Positions 1 to 11,163 of a stretch of 64,000 nt of DNA are shown here, in pieces. The notes beneath the pieces were generated by a model. The model was not told where the DNA came from. It saw nothing but the letters and a program-made list of their open reading frames with translations, and did no database searches. Location: the NCBI RefSeq assembly GCF_051106095.1, contig NC_135792.1, forward strand, positions 14,441,501 through 14,505,500, written 5' to 3'. The translations under genes and the position numbers were made by a program. How positions within the stretch are numbered: the first letter of the stretch is position 1; each line of letters starts with the position of its first letter. Source of the DNA: Pogona vitticeps. Taxonomy: Eukaryota; Chordata; Lepidosauria; Squamata; Agamidae.

Positions 1-201
1 GTAGGTCGAGGCTCCATTGACCTAGAATGCATTGAAAACCGATTAATCCTGTAACTGGCTGTTTTTGTTCCCTTTTGATTTTTTTTTCCCAGTCTGTAGG
101 TCGATTCTCCGGCTGCAAGTCGAACCTAAATTTTGCGGCTAGAGAAGTCTGTAACTCGAAAAGTCTGTAAGTGGAGCTGTCTGTAAGTCGAGGGTCCACT
201 G
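1..201. mobile_element. Right end of a TA-flanked TIR DNA transposon (Tigger/pogo-like)
   Basis: The stretch is rich in the 'gtaagtcgag' type repeat and ends in GGGTCCACTG followed by TA. The end mirrors the element at 11164-11976, which begins CAGTCAACCCTCGACTTAC, so this is the same or a sister family cut by the window edge. Assignment to Tigger/pogo is inferred from the CAGT ends and TA duplication; no transposase is encoded. Confidence 0.6.
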
Positions 202-203
202 TA

Positions 204-420
204 CTTGGCCCACCTCGACTTCTAAAAAGAAAATCCAAGTGTTCCTTGGATTAGCTGGATATTATAGATTTGTCCCGAAGATTAGTGAAATAGCTACTCT
301 ATTAACGAACTTAGCCCGAAAGAAGCAAGCTAAAAACATCCAGTGGATATCAGAGTGCCTGGTAGCCTTTGATTGTCTGGAGAGAGTGCTGATCTGTGTT
401 TTTGCACCACGGCAAAGCCA
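204..420 (+). mobile_element. Ty3/Gypsy-type LTR retrotransposon fossil, pol fragment
   Basis: The + strand translation contains a short piece resembling the reverse transcriptase to RNase H linker region of Ty3/Gypsy pol (the 'FLGLAGYYR' motif followed by a Trp/Glu-rich stretch). Only about 70 codons remain and no LTR is visible nearby, so it is a broken, old fragment. It abuts the TIR-element end at 201. Confidence 0.7.
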
Positions 421-1687
421 TGCACCCATGATTTCTGTGGTATACCCTGTGTGTACAAACAGGATATGATTCACAGTAGTTTGGTGCAGATCCAACGTAA
501 AAATCATGTGGATCCATGAAGATCCGTGTCTGGGACAGATGCGAATGCCTTTCTGTGTCAGAGTAAATGTGCCTTGAATCGTTGTCCCCTGAATTCCAAC
601 AGCATGTCTTTCATATTGGACAGCTGTCCCGAACTTTGGCATTTTCCCCTTCCTATTCCACAATCTGATCTCCCTCACTCTCCTCCTTCCTCCTTCTTGC
701 TCTCTGCATGCTGGGTTGCAGCCTAGAACAGCAATGGGGGTTTAGGTGGCCAAGAAAGGAGGGAGGGAGGGAGCCTTCAAAGGCAAAGCAAGGCAATTCC
801 CCTCCCTACTGACTCTCCACTCCCATTTTCCTCTGCAACCCAAAGTCATGTAAACAGGCTGGCTGAGGTGCAGAATGTGGAGCCAGTGAGCCAAAAGAAG
901 CCAACATTAGTGCAGCTGGAGCTCAGCCTTCTAGCCAGCAGACCCTTCCCTGGGTGGAGATGTGTCAGGGACTTCGTAAATCTCTCTGACATACCATAGC
1001 CCACTTTGTCCAGTGACTCAGGGTAATACATGATGGGAACTCCCTCCAGTTTTCTGCTCTCCTTTGTCCACTAACATTTGTGCTGTGCAAGGGTTTGATA
1101 CTTATTTGAGGGTGAGGAACTGTGCCATTTCCAGGCATACAAAGAGCTTGTGAAAAAAGAAACATAACACACGGGATTTGTTATGGCATGAATGTTCACC
1201 AGGGAAATCTGCCTCATCAGATGTTCTACATGCATCATTTACATTCTTGCCTGTAAGAGCTCACCCCTCCAAATGCATTGTTTAGCCTCTGATGTGATAC
1301 ATACTTTCCTACCTTTTTTGCAGCTATTGACAAAACTCAGCTGCTGTTTCAGAAATGTCACTTGGACTCTCTTGTCCAGTGAAGCTGCAGAAAATAGAGG
1401 TGTGATTCAGGGGAAAGCTTGCCATGAGCAGGACAGTCTATATTGTGTCCTAAAAATAACCACACATTCAAGGGGGGGGGGAAGCTGAATCCTGTAGCCT
1501 GTACACATTGTGCAAGTGTGTATATATGTTGTTCATTTTTATTATGGTCTGGTTCTGCTAGAGCAAACAACTGCCCAGTAGCGTTCCCACTTACCTTACT
1601 TAATGCCTCTTTCTGTAAATGTGTGTCTCTAGTCATGAGAACTAGAAACATATTTTATTCTAGAATTGCCTTATATTAAATTGGAAT
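421..1687. other. Unassigned non-coding stretch
   Basis: No exon with good splice sites and coding bias was recognised on either strand. A G run lies near 1471. The open frames here are short and unlike any family I know. Confidence 0.5.
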
Positions 1688-1850
1688 ACAGTAGGACCCC
1701 CGTATCCGCAGAGGATTAGTTCCAAGCCCCCCCCCAATGGTGAAAAGACCGGATTATAGCGAACACTTTTATAATAGCAAACACTATATATTGCACGCTC
1801 TCTGGCTTCCTCTAGTGGCCAGTTCTGGTAACTTCATTATTAGAAAAATG
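1688..1850. mobile_element. Fragment of a TIR DNA transposon ('CAGTAGGACCCCCGTATCC' type)
   Basis: It starts TA-CAGTAGGACCCCCGTATCC and runs into 'ggttagttccaagcccccc'-like DNA, typical of Tigger-type elements with CCC/GGG-rich ends. The far end is not found. The same family recurs as two divergent ends near 36458 and 37375, where an inner motif (a 'ctagaggaaccaga' box) matches the inverse 'cttcctctagtgg' seen here near 1803. Confidence 0.45.
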
Positions 1851-2567
1851 TATGGGGGGATTTTTGTCCGCCAGTGGAGTCTTCCACACACACCTCCCTG
1901 GGGCAACGCCCCCAGGAGGGCTCCTTTTATTAACCTTACAAATTGTTGATAGTATACAGATAGGATGATGGTTACACAATGCCAATTAGGATTGACCCAA
2001 GAAAGGCTTTAAAGTTAGCTCTCTATTTCTATGAGAATAAGGAAGAATGGGTAGCCGCTCCTCCTCTCAGAAGCAGCTGCGTCCCGCTAGGAGAGTGTGC
2101 GCATCACTACAACAAGAATGCAACTTAGCAACCTTGGGGAGAGGGTTCCCACATTCCCTCTTTTCCTTTTTTATTAATTAAAGTTATATATTCTTTCATA
2201 TGCTTATGAATTACATATAGATCCTTTCTATGAAGGCCAGAAGGCGGAGCTTTGAAACAAGCAGTTATTACGGAAAAAAAAGTTGGAATTGGACTGCAAT
2301 TCCCAGTAGCCTTCACCACCAGTTGTTCTGGCTGGAGTTTCTGGGAGCTGCAGTTCAAGAATTCAAGGTTGGGAACCATTGCTCTACAGTCATGCTGGCT
2401 GGGAGATTGTGGAAGTTGTTGCCATTCAAAAAGTAAGGCTTCCAAGCTATGTTTTTCCTGTACTCCTAGCTCCTTGGTTGCAAAGCATGAGAGAGATAAA
2501 CATGGCGGCTTCCTTCAGGGAAGGAATGCTGGAAGGTTTTTCCCCCTCCTTTCTTCTTTGAGATCTG

Positions 2568-3303
2568 TTGTTGTTTAGTCATTTAGTCGTGTCTGACTCT
2601 TCGTGAACCCATGGAACAGAGCACGCCAGGCCCTCCTGGGTCAAATTCATGTTGGTACAATCAATGACACTGTCCAACCATCTCATCCTCTGCTGTCCCC
2701 TTCTCCTCTTGCCTTCACACTTTCCCAACCTCAGGGTCTTTTCCAGGTTGTCTTCTCTTCTCATGAGATGCTAAAATATTGGAGCCTCAGCTTTAGGATC
2801 TGTCCTTCCAGTGAGCACTCAAGGTTGATTTCCTACAAAATGGATAGGTTTGTTCTCCTTGCAGTCCAGGGTACTCTCAAGAGTCTCCTCCAGCACCACA
2901 ATTCAAAAGCATCCATTCTTCAGCAGTCAGCCTTCTTTATGGTCCAGCTCTCACTTCCATACATCACTACTGGAAAAACCTTAGCATTGACTATGCGGAC
3001 GTTTGTGGGCAAAGTGATGTCTCTGCTTTTTAAGATGCTGTCTAGGTTTCTCATCGCTTTCCTCCCAAGAAGCAAGCGCCTTTTAATTTCGTGGCTGCTG
3101 TCTCCATCTGCAGTGATCATGGAGCCCAAGAAAATAAAATCTGTCACTGCCTCCATATCTTCCCCTTCTATTTGGCGGGACGTGATGGGACCAGTGGCCA
3201 TGATCTTAGTTTTTTTTTATGTTGAGCTTCAGACCATTTTTTGCACTCTCCTCTTTCACCCTTATTACAAGGTTCCTTAATTCCTCCTCACTTTCTGCCA
3301 TCA
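2568..3303 (-). mobile_element. BovB (RTE) LINE, 5'-truncated 3' fragment
   Basis: The 3' tail is at the left (TGTTGTTGTTTAGTC on the + strand). The - strand translation matches the BovB region after the reverse-transcriptase core ('FLGSMIT..GDSSHEIKRRLL', 'VMYGSESWTIKKA'), as in the longer copies at 20608-23520 and 46589-48443. The frame is broken. At the right it stops abruptly at about 3303 against a GC-rich repeat. Confidence 0.9.
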
Positions 3304-3720
3304 GAGTGTATCAGCGCTCAGCTGCCTCTTGTGGCTGCCCATTGACTACCGCCGCTGTCCGATTGCCTCCTCTTCCTCCTGCCAGGGTTTACCTCCAGCT
3401 CACATCGCTGCCTTGCCCCTTGCCCGAAGGAGATGATCTCTGGAGGAGATGATCTGACATTGGCATCAGCAGTCAATGGGCAGCTGCGAGAGGCGACCAA
3501 GCATGGCTGCTCCTCTGCCTTCGTCTTCACCTCCTCCTCCTCCTGCAGTCTCCTCCAGCACCACTCGTGGGCTCAGCAGCAGCAGCAGGAGGTGGAGACA
3601 GAGGCAGCCGCGCTCGGTTGCCTCTCGCGGCTGCCCATTGAGTTCTCCTCCACCTCCAGCAAGGGTAAAAATTAGGGGGTTGTCCTATACATTGGGGAGG
3701 GGTCGTATACACGGAGTGTT
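3304..3720. mobile_element. GC-rich repeat with TIR-element end ('GTCGTATACACGGAG')
   Basis: Codon-like CTC/CAG-rich DNA, followed by 'ttgtcctatacattggggaggggtcgtatacacgg', which resembles the ends of 'cgtatacacgga' DNA elements (compare 19460-19661). It directly follows the truncated BovB, so one probably inserted into or recombined with the other. No TIR pair was confirmed. Open frames here come from low-complexity CTCCTC/CAGCAG tracts. Confidence 0.35.
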
Positions 3721-4094
3721 AAGACTTTGTGTGAAGTAATATAGTTCACTGTGTTATTGCACAGCTGTAGCACTCATTATTCTTATTTTTCTCTCTGTTT
3801 CTCTCTGTTTTTTTTAAATCCAGGCTGCACTGTTGGGACACATGTATTTGTAATAAAACCAAGCTGTGGATTCGGTGTGATAGCCCTGAAAGGCCGTATT
3901 GAGAACAGAAAGATAATGCAAAAACAAAGAGACTGTTGTGATATAGTTACTGTATTTGACCTGGAATAGGGATGTTCAGATTCAAACCCTAATTAATTTA
4001 AATTAAGAGAAAAATATTATTTTTCAGTGCTGCTGTATGTTGTAGGCACAGCTGGAAACATTGTGAGAGTAACCAGTGCCAGAAAATCAACAAC

Positions 4095-5260
4095 AGGTTA
4101 GGCATCCTTCAGTCTCAAAAGACTATGGTAACATACTCTGAATAGAGGACTCGGAACTGCATCTAATGTGGCTGAGAAGGCCAATTCGAGAGTGACAATT
4201 CCTTCCAGGCTGAAGACAAATACAGTCTGTCCCCTGTCCAGCTCCCTGATTTTGCTGGTTTTGGGACTGCCTCTTTGCCTTGGCCTGCTGGACAACGGGC
4301 TCTTCAAATTGGGAGAGGCTGTGATGCACTGCCTGCCTCTAGGCTCAACGCTCAGATGTCAGGGTTTCCCATCTGTGGAGGTCCATTCCTAAGGCTTTTA
4401 AATCCCGCTTACAGATATCCTTGTATCGCAGCTGTGGTCTCCCCCTCTGGGGCGCTTTCCTTGCACTAATTCTCCATACAGGAAATCTTTTGGAATCCGA
4501 CCATCAGCCATTCTCACGACATGCCCAAGCCAACATAGACATCACTGTTTCAGTAATGTATACATGCTAAAAATTCCAGCCCGTTGTAGGACTAATCTGT
4601 TTGGAACTTTGTCCTGCCAGGTTATCCGAAAAATATGTCGGAGGCAACACATATGGAAGGTGTTCAGCTTCCTCTCCTGTCGTGCACAAAGGGTCCAGGA
4701 CTCACTGCAGTAAAGGAGTGTACTCAGGACTCAGGCTCTATAAATATGGATCTTGGTATATGTCATCAGCTTCTTATTAAGCCATACTCTCTTTGTGAGT
4801 CTAGGGAAAATGGTAGCTGTTTTGCCAATGCGCTTATCCAGCTCAACATCTAAGGAGAGAGTGCCAGAGATAATTGAACCAAGGTACACAAAGTCATGAA
4901 CAACCTCCAATTTTTGCATGGAGATGGTAATAGAGGGAGGTGAGTCCACGTCCTGGCCCATGACTTGTGTTTTGTTCAGGCTGATTGTTAGTCCAAAGTC
5001 TTGGCAGGCCTTGCTAAAACGATTCATAAATTGTTGGAGGTCTTCAGCAGAATGGGCAACAATGGCTGCATCATCGGTGAAGAGGAAGTCCTGCATGCAT
5101 TTCAGTTGGACTTTGGTCTTTACTCTGAATAAAAATAAAATCAACGTTGTCCCTCCTTTGCTGCAGCAGCAACTGTGGCCTGGACTATGACCTGTATAAA
5201 GATGGGTTTGGTGTTTTGATCTCTTCCCTTCAATGACTTTTTTATTTACCAGCATGGCTA
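4095..5260 (-). mobile_element. Non-LTR retrotransposon 3' half, clade unassigned
   Basis: A - strand open frame (4731-5255) carries a reverse-transcriptase piece: a T-D-D-A-A box (YADD equivalent), then 'FGLTISLNKTQVM' and a 'VYLGSIIS' stretch, as in endonuclease/RT-type LINEs. About 630 bases of further LINE-derived sequence follow to the left, to about 4095. It is unlike the BovB, L2 and CR1 copies elsewhere in the window. The 5' end is truncated. Confidence 0.75.
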
Positions 5261-5385
5261 CAGAAGGAATGTGTTTTTTTTTTATACCCTCCTACACTTC
5301 AGCATGCACAAACAACCTTGAATTGAGGCTCTTTATTTAAGGGTTTTTTGCCAACAGGCCTCTCTCTTAATCTCTATTCCTGCAG

Positions 5386-5534
5386 GGTTTATGAGTACCC
5401 AGAGATCCCCCCTCTCATCAGTTACATTCCTGTCAAGATCAGGCGGAGACACCTAGGGGCACGGAGCAAGACCAGCCTAGGCCCACATACAGCGCTAAGA
5501 GGAAGCAGCAATTCCACAACAGGCACTACAAAAT
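5386..5534 (+). CDS. HNRNPC/RALY-like exon: linker/basic segment
   Basis: Acceptor ...ctattcctgcag at 5385 and donor gtgagt from 5535. The exon starts with one base finishing a codon, so the previous exon ends in phase 2. It encodes 49 full codons, a Tyr-Pro-rich stretch followed by a basic KIRRRH patch. Confidence 0.85.
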
Positions 5535-7538
5535 GTGAGTTCTTTTGCACCCGAGATCTTGGTGTCAAGGTACCTCCTGTCTAGCCTTCAGTAATTCTAC
5601 AGTTTGATGTCAATTATGCATTATGTCTATATTGCTGTGTGCTTGATCTAACTAACACTGTTTGGCTGAGCTGACATTATGGCCCAGATTGTTTACAAAG
5701 ATTCCTGTTGCTCACAATAATGTAATGAATAATTTGGCTTCTTGGGGCAGTCTCGCTAGCCAGAGACCACCTCTGAAAGAGAATTCAAAAATGCAGGCAG
5801 TGTCAATAAATGAGGAACGGGTATTTTATAAACCTAATGTCCTTTCCAGACCAAGTGGTTTCCCAGTACTTTGCACGCGTATAACAGGAATAACTTGCAT
5901 CAATATGCTGTTCCTAGAAGAGTCCATCGATTTCTCTCCCAGCTTCTGGGAAAAGGGAAGCTAGAGTGCAGGTGGCGGCCGCGGCTGTGTCTCGGGGCCT
6001 GTCCACACCACTGGGAAATTTGGCGGGGTCGGATCTGCACTTAAAAGGTTCTTATCTTAAGTGTCATCTATTTTAACTCTGAGCAACCCTGCTGCCCCAA
6101 GCCGAAGACTGTACTACTACACAGAGCAAAGTTTACCTGATTTACTCACGATTAAGGAGCCACATACAAAAGTACTCAGGGACAGCTGCAGCATGAGGGG
6201 AAAAGGTTGGGGTAAAGGTTGGGAGGACAGCAAGGAGGGAGCACTCCCGTTTCCCTGCCTTTCTCCTCAGCCCGGGCTCTGCTGGGGCTGCATTGCCCAT
6301 GGAGTCAACATAGCTCCCTTCCCTGCAGCTGTAATTTAGGGAGCTGGGGTGGTTCCCCCCCCCTTTGTTAAATAAAGTAAGTGGGATATTGAAATGGCCA
6401 TGCATCAACCGAGCACGGTAATTATAATTTCACTGCATTGGTCAGGGAAATGTTATAAAACAAGACAAAAATAGAAGAGAGAGTTTCTGTGCCCTCCCTT
6501 TTAATGTCACAGCCCACCTATTATATCATAGGGTTTTCACCTCTGTTAATGCTGCCCATAGTGCCGTTTGGGTGTGGGCTATCTGTCTGCACAGGCTACA
6601 CAATGAGATAATGAAGATTCTGTTGTATCATGCCAAGAAGAATACATGTCCTACTGGTGTGCCAGAAAGGCCAGGACATCTTGTGAAGGGGCAAGATGGA
6701 TTGTTCTAAGCAGTAATGTGTGGGTGCCATCGTTTGGTTCAAACTGACTGTACCAATAGTGATCCATATATCAATCTATTTGCCCATGTGGACAGCTTCA
6801 TCGTCTCCACTACCCAGAAACTCTCGTAGTTTTGATCCTGTGAGCAGTAACTGCAGTGCACCGTGGTTTGCTTCTGAACAATGTTATCAAGAGTGTCTTT
6901 AATCCACTTTTTCTGAGAGTAGTCATATGTCATAGTGGGGAGACTATTAAGAAGAAGACTAGGAGGTTCCAGGAAATGCAGAGCTAAAGGGCAGGGAATC
7001 TAGAAACCAGCAGTTTCAAGGAAGGATCCAAAATAGGCAGTGAACTGGAAAATAGTACCCTGAAGGATCACTAGATGTATGTTTGGGTCCCCTATGGGGA
7101 GAAAGACAATTAATCAGTCAGTCAATCAATGTACGATATGTATGTTTACAAAGCCAGATGAGATAGGGAACTGAAGCAGCATTGCATGTTGTTGTGAACT
7201 AAACATCCAAATGTTTGATTCCAAATTCTTTTAAAGTTTTATTCCAGTTTGTTCCATGCCAAGCTGGTCCTAAATGTTATGGCCAGAATGCTGTGGATCC
7301 TGAATAGTGTAAGTAGGCAGTAGTGTATGCTATCTGGCTATTGTGCACCTCAGCTTCTCAGGACAGAGAATGATCAAACAACAGGTGGTGGGCAAAGAGG
7401 GAACAACTGCTGTACAGTTGCTTTATGTACAGTATTTCCAGATGTGTTTCCTACACACAGATGCTTCTACATTCTGCAATTACAGGTTTCTGGGTTTGAA
7501 GTGCAGCATTCAATATGCACAACTGCATCTGTACATCC

Positions 7539-7633
<95 letters not shown>

Positions 7634-10573
7634 CTTACAGCAGCCCTTTGCATGGTTTTCCAGGTAGAGAGTAGCTTTACCATTCTCTTCTTCTGAGGGG
7701 GGGTACCCTGGGACTGTGCAGCTTGTCCAAAGCCACACAGACTGGCTGTACTTGCAATCTTTAGCTCTGCAGCCAGATACCTAACTCACTGAACTATCCA
7801 GCCAGCATCCTTACACACGCCAAATTCTCCCAGTTAAAGATTTTCAAATCTTCTTTACAGGCCTCTAGAAAGCTATACAGTATGTCTTTTCTTTTGTTTT
7901 GTTGCTGTAAACCATGCTGTGAAGACAATAATCTTGAAAGTTGGCTAAGAAATGCACCAAATATATGAATATGTGGTTTAAAACAGTATTTCATTCGCCC
8001 TCCTGTTTTTCTGCAAATCACAGCCAACTGAGATTGCTTTTCATTAAAAAAAAAAACAGAATGTTGTCACATACATTTGTGTGCAGCATGTGGTTTCATC
8101 TCAAAGGATGGATTCAATTACTTGTACACATAGGTATAAAACTATAACCCCTCAATCCCCAGCATAGACAAAAGGGTACCAGTAATGGAGCTTAACCAGT
8201 TCACAAAGTCTTTTCTTCTAGTGAGAGCAGAAGAGTTACACTCCATCAAAGGAGAACTAAGCCAAATAAAAGCGCAGGTGGATAGCTTGTTGGAGAGTCT
8301 GGATCGGATGGATCAGCGACGTGAGCACCCCATAGGTGAGTAGGTCAGTATGCTTAAAAGATGTCAGGAACATTTGGTGATGATTTCTTTAATACCATTA
8401 GTGAGCAACATGCTTAAGCGAAAAAGAAAATGGCCTTGATGGCAAAGGGTGAGTTCTTTATTATTTCTTCATTTACAAACTTTTATAGACTGCCCAGGGA
8501 CGTGGTGGCACTGTGGGCTAAACTGCAGAAGCCTGTGCTGCAGGGTCAAAAGACCAGCAAGTTGTAAGATCGAATCCACGCGACGGAGTGAGCTCCCGTC
8601 GTTTTGTCCCAGCTCCTCGCCAACCTAGCAGTTCGAAAGCATGCAAATGCGAGTAGATAAATAGGTACCACCTCAGTGGGAAGATAAAACGATGTTCCCT
8701 AGTCACGCTTGCCACGTGGCAACGGAAACTGTCTTCGGACACGGACAAGCACTCGCTCTACAGCTTGAAAACGGGATGAGCACCGCCCCCTAGAGTCGGA
8801 CACGACTGGACTAAAATGTCAAGGGGAACCTTTACTTTTATAGACTGCTCAAATCTGGAGATTTCAAAGTTGTGTACAACAATAATGAAATGTACAAATA
8901 CAGAAGACACACTCTTAAAATACAAGGATTTACATTGTCTGTGAAGCCAGTGGTTGCTTGGACTACATAAGGGAAGGCTTGTAAAAAACTTAGTTACATT
9001 TTCAACATACTGCATGTCTAAAACTACAGTTGGTGCATGTTGAATTTAAAATGGAAGGGTTTTTCACAGAAGTGGGGCCTTCTTACTAAATGCCCTACTC
9101 CACATAATTGCAGGACTGAGGTCTCCCTCAGGAACAAATGATACCAGCAGAGGCCTCTCCACATGACTTCAAGAACCAAATGGATCTATAAGGGAGAGAG
9201 CTTAAGTCCCTAGTTCTTTAGGGTTTTATATATGGATTACAAAATCTTAATCCTGGTCTAGGAGCATATAAAAAGCTAGTACTGTATAATTCCTTCAGGA
9301 AAGATGTTATGTCTGTACCTAACCAAATATTCTGCACCAGCTGCAGCTTCTGAAGTAACCTTAAGGGCAGCCCCACATAGAACACACTACTGTACTCCAG
9401 CCTTAAGGTTACCTTGAGGATCACTATAGCCAAACCTGTATCTGTCTAAGAATGGCCACAACTAGCATACCAGCTGAAGCTGATGAAAAACCCTCCAGGC
9501 CACTAAAGTCACCTGGGACTTCAATGAGAAAGACAGATGAAGGGTTAACTCATCTGAGTGCTTGATTGTTCAGGGGGTACATCTGTCCAAAACAGAAATT
9601 GCACCCACAAGACTACCGTTTTCTTAAGATTCGGCCTGAATGTATTGGTCCTCTCCTATCCCTCACTGCATCGTCCTATCAGGGTTTATAGAAGTTGTCA
9701 TATGGTTTACAGTGTGCCTGATGAAGTGGACTCTGTTGTGGTGTGTTGCCTTCAACACTGGTGATGGAACCAGGGCAGAGGTGGCAGGACTACCACACGA
9801 CCTCTCCTCATGCTGAGTAAACGCTCCTTACTCACCAGTAGATAAGGCTGCTGAGCAGGCTTTCCGGCTTGCCTGACACTCCTGCTACTGGCTGTCCTGA
9901 TTCCACAGGTGCCAAGGAAGGCAAGAAGAAAGCTTTAACCGGTGGAGAGGTGTCATCCCAAGCAGGAGAGCCTAGCCAGAAGAAGGAAAGCACAGACGAC
10001 GACACCCACGCTGCCCTGCCTTATTTTGACAGTGCAGAGGAGAGCACAGACACTGAAGAGGCGGTACGTAACAACACTGAGTTTTGTGTTAAACGATGAA
10101 TAAGAAAATAATGGGGAAAACTGTAAATCCAGAAGCAAGGGATATAGCGATGTGGAGATAGAAGATAGTATTACATTTGCTTTCTTCCTCCAGTGGGCAG
10201 TTGAAGAGTTGCTACTGTGATTCTAGGGGCTCCTGTGCTTGGTACACATTTCAGAATCTCAGCAAGAACTCTAATCACTAGCTGGAAATGAGTGAATGTG
10301 TTTGCCTTCCACTTGTGTAATGAAACAAGAGGATTCCAGCTATTCCATTAAAAGTAATATGGGAAGTAGCACACTTTGCACACAGGCAGGTAGGGTCACC
10401 AATTTGGATTTGCTCATAGTACCATAATTATTATTTTCTTAATGTCATGGAAAACTCAAAATAAGATATTCAAACGGATATATATGGGATATGTCTCAAG
10501 AGCAACTTTTATGAAGCTTCTTGTTCTGTTGCAGGCAAGGAATCACACACTTGATCTTGAAGGCAGCAACTAA
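5386..10573 (+). CDS. HNRNPC/RALY-family RNA-binding protein, last four coding exons
   Basis: Exons are 5386-5534, 8222-8335, 9909-10063 and 10535-10573 (TAA at 10571). All have AG acceptors and GT donors (gtgagt, gtgag, gtacgt), and the phases join without a break, giving 151 residues. The first exon encodes a Tyr/Pro then Arg-rich segment (PVKIRRRH) matching the part of HNRNPC/RALY between the RRM and the coiled coil. The second encodes the family's leucine-rich coiled coil (GELSQIKAQVDSLLESL), which mediates oligomerisation on nuclear RNA. The third is a Lys then Ser/Glu/Asp-rich acidic tail. It looks closest to HNRNPC in the linker, but it lies beside EXOSC6-AARS1, where human has no such gene, so it may be a distinct paralogue; no symbol is given. 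The RRM exons are expected left of the window. It is convergent with EXOSC6. Confidence 0.85.
5640..7538. other. Intron of the HNRNPC/RALY-like gene, unassigned
   Basis: No repeat ends or exon signals recognised apart from a GC-rich patch near 5970-6030. Confidence 0.4.
7539..7632. repeat. (AAT)n microsatellite
   Basis: About 31 perfect ATA/TAA units in an intron of the HNRNPC/RALY-like gene. It creates spurious poly-Asn and poly-Ile frames. Confidence 0.98.
7690..7805 (-). mobile_element. MIR-like SINE fragment
   Basis: 'cttgtccaaagccacacag' and 'ctaactcactgaactatcc' match the MIR core and tRNA head read on the opposite strand. Confidence 0.6.
8222..8335 (+). CDS. HNRNPC/RALY-like exon: coiled coil
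   Basis: Acceptor ttttcttctag and donor gtgag. It encodes a leucine/isoleucine heptad run (LHSIKGELSQIKAQ, then VDSLLESL), the family's bZIP-like oligomerisation helix. Confidence 0.9.
8455..9560 (-). mobile_element. L2-like LINE 3' region, interrupted by a Sauria SINE
   Basis: The - strand translation at 9218-9433 contains the L2 reverse-transcriptase tail motif (YVGLPLRLLQKLQLVQN), followed leftwards by the usual long L2 3' region. The Sauria SINE at 8494-8833 splits it, with the L2 sequence resuming after the target duplication. It lies between the coiled-coil and tail exons of the HNRNPC/RALY-like gene. Confidence 0.75.
8494..8833 (+). mobile_element. Sauria-type (tRNA-derived) SINE with 15-bp target duplication
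   Basis: It has a tRNA-like head with B-box-like 'agatcgaatcc', a core with 'cctagcagttcgaaagcatg' and a BovB-like tail ('gagtcggacacgactgg'). It is flanked by perfect 15-base direct repeats, ACTTTTATAGACTGC, at 8479-8493 and 8834-8848. This is the classic structure of a SINE moved by the BovB machinery. Confidence 0.92.
9909..10063 (+). CDS. HNRNPC/RALY-like exon: acidic tail
   Basis: Acceptor attccacag and donor gtacgt. It encodes a Lys-rich start then a Ser/Glu/Asp-rich stretch with DSAEESTDTEEA, typical of the C-terminal tail of HNRNPC and RALY. Confidence 0.85.
10535..10573 (+). CDS. HNRNPC/RALY-like terminal exon
   Basis: Acceptor tctgttgcag; twelve codons (ARNHTLDLEGSN) then TAA at 10571-10573. 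The short last exon joins in phase 0. Too short to detect from sequence bias alone, but splice signals and phase both agree. Confidence 0.7.
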   Translation, partial: ARNHTLDLEGSN

Positions 10574-11160
10574 AAAGACCTGGAGCGCTTCTACCCCTTG
10601 TCTAGTATCTCCTTTTCTCTGTGTTGTATTTCTTTCACTGCCTCCAGTAAGTGCTAAACTTGACATCAGTTACCTGCAAACAATCCTTATCTAAAAGGAG
10701 AAAACAGGTCTGTAAACTGTCTCACTAGCACCTTGAGCTGATACGGCAGATAGACTCCTAAGACTTTTTGAAGAAAACTTCCAGTGTCCTTTGTTTGTGG
10801 AAATTTAAAATAAATGTGCCAGTGTGGGAGAAGGGTGGAGAAAGCAGGCAATGTAACTGACAAATTAAACCAACTCATCATTAAGCAGAAATAAAGCAGT
10901 AGTGATCTTCTACAGTTATAGCTCATTGGTTTTATTTTATTGGTCAGGTAAGTATTCCAGAGTTTGGAAGGAACTACTTTCAGAAAACAAGTTACCTTTT
11001 GCAATAAGACTTAACGTAGAGTAATATAAATTATAACATAAGAAGAGATAAGCACACCTTTTGCATTGTAGCTGTTTTAATTATTTTTATAGTTAAGGGA
11101 ATTCATGAATTCACAACTTAAGTGTTTTTACAACATGCCAGGGGCTCATAGCTTTATGAC
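10574..11160 (+). other. 3' untranslated region and flank of the HNRNPC/RALY-like gene
   Basis: AT-rich DNA after the stop codon with two AATAAA signals, at 10809-10814 and 10890-10895, either of which could end the transcript. Nothing else was recognised. Confidence 0.5.
10809..10814 (+). terminator. Candidate poly(A) signal of the HNRNPC/RALY-like gene
   Basis: AATAAA about 235 bases after the stop codon, with a second at 10890-10895. No transcript evidence. Confidence 0.45.
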
Positions 11161-11163
11161 GTA

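Noticed and set aside
7343-7738. Frames with long poly-Asn or poly-Ile
   Set aside because: Produced by the (AAT)n microsatellite.
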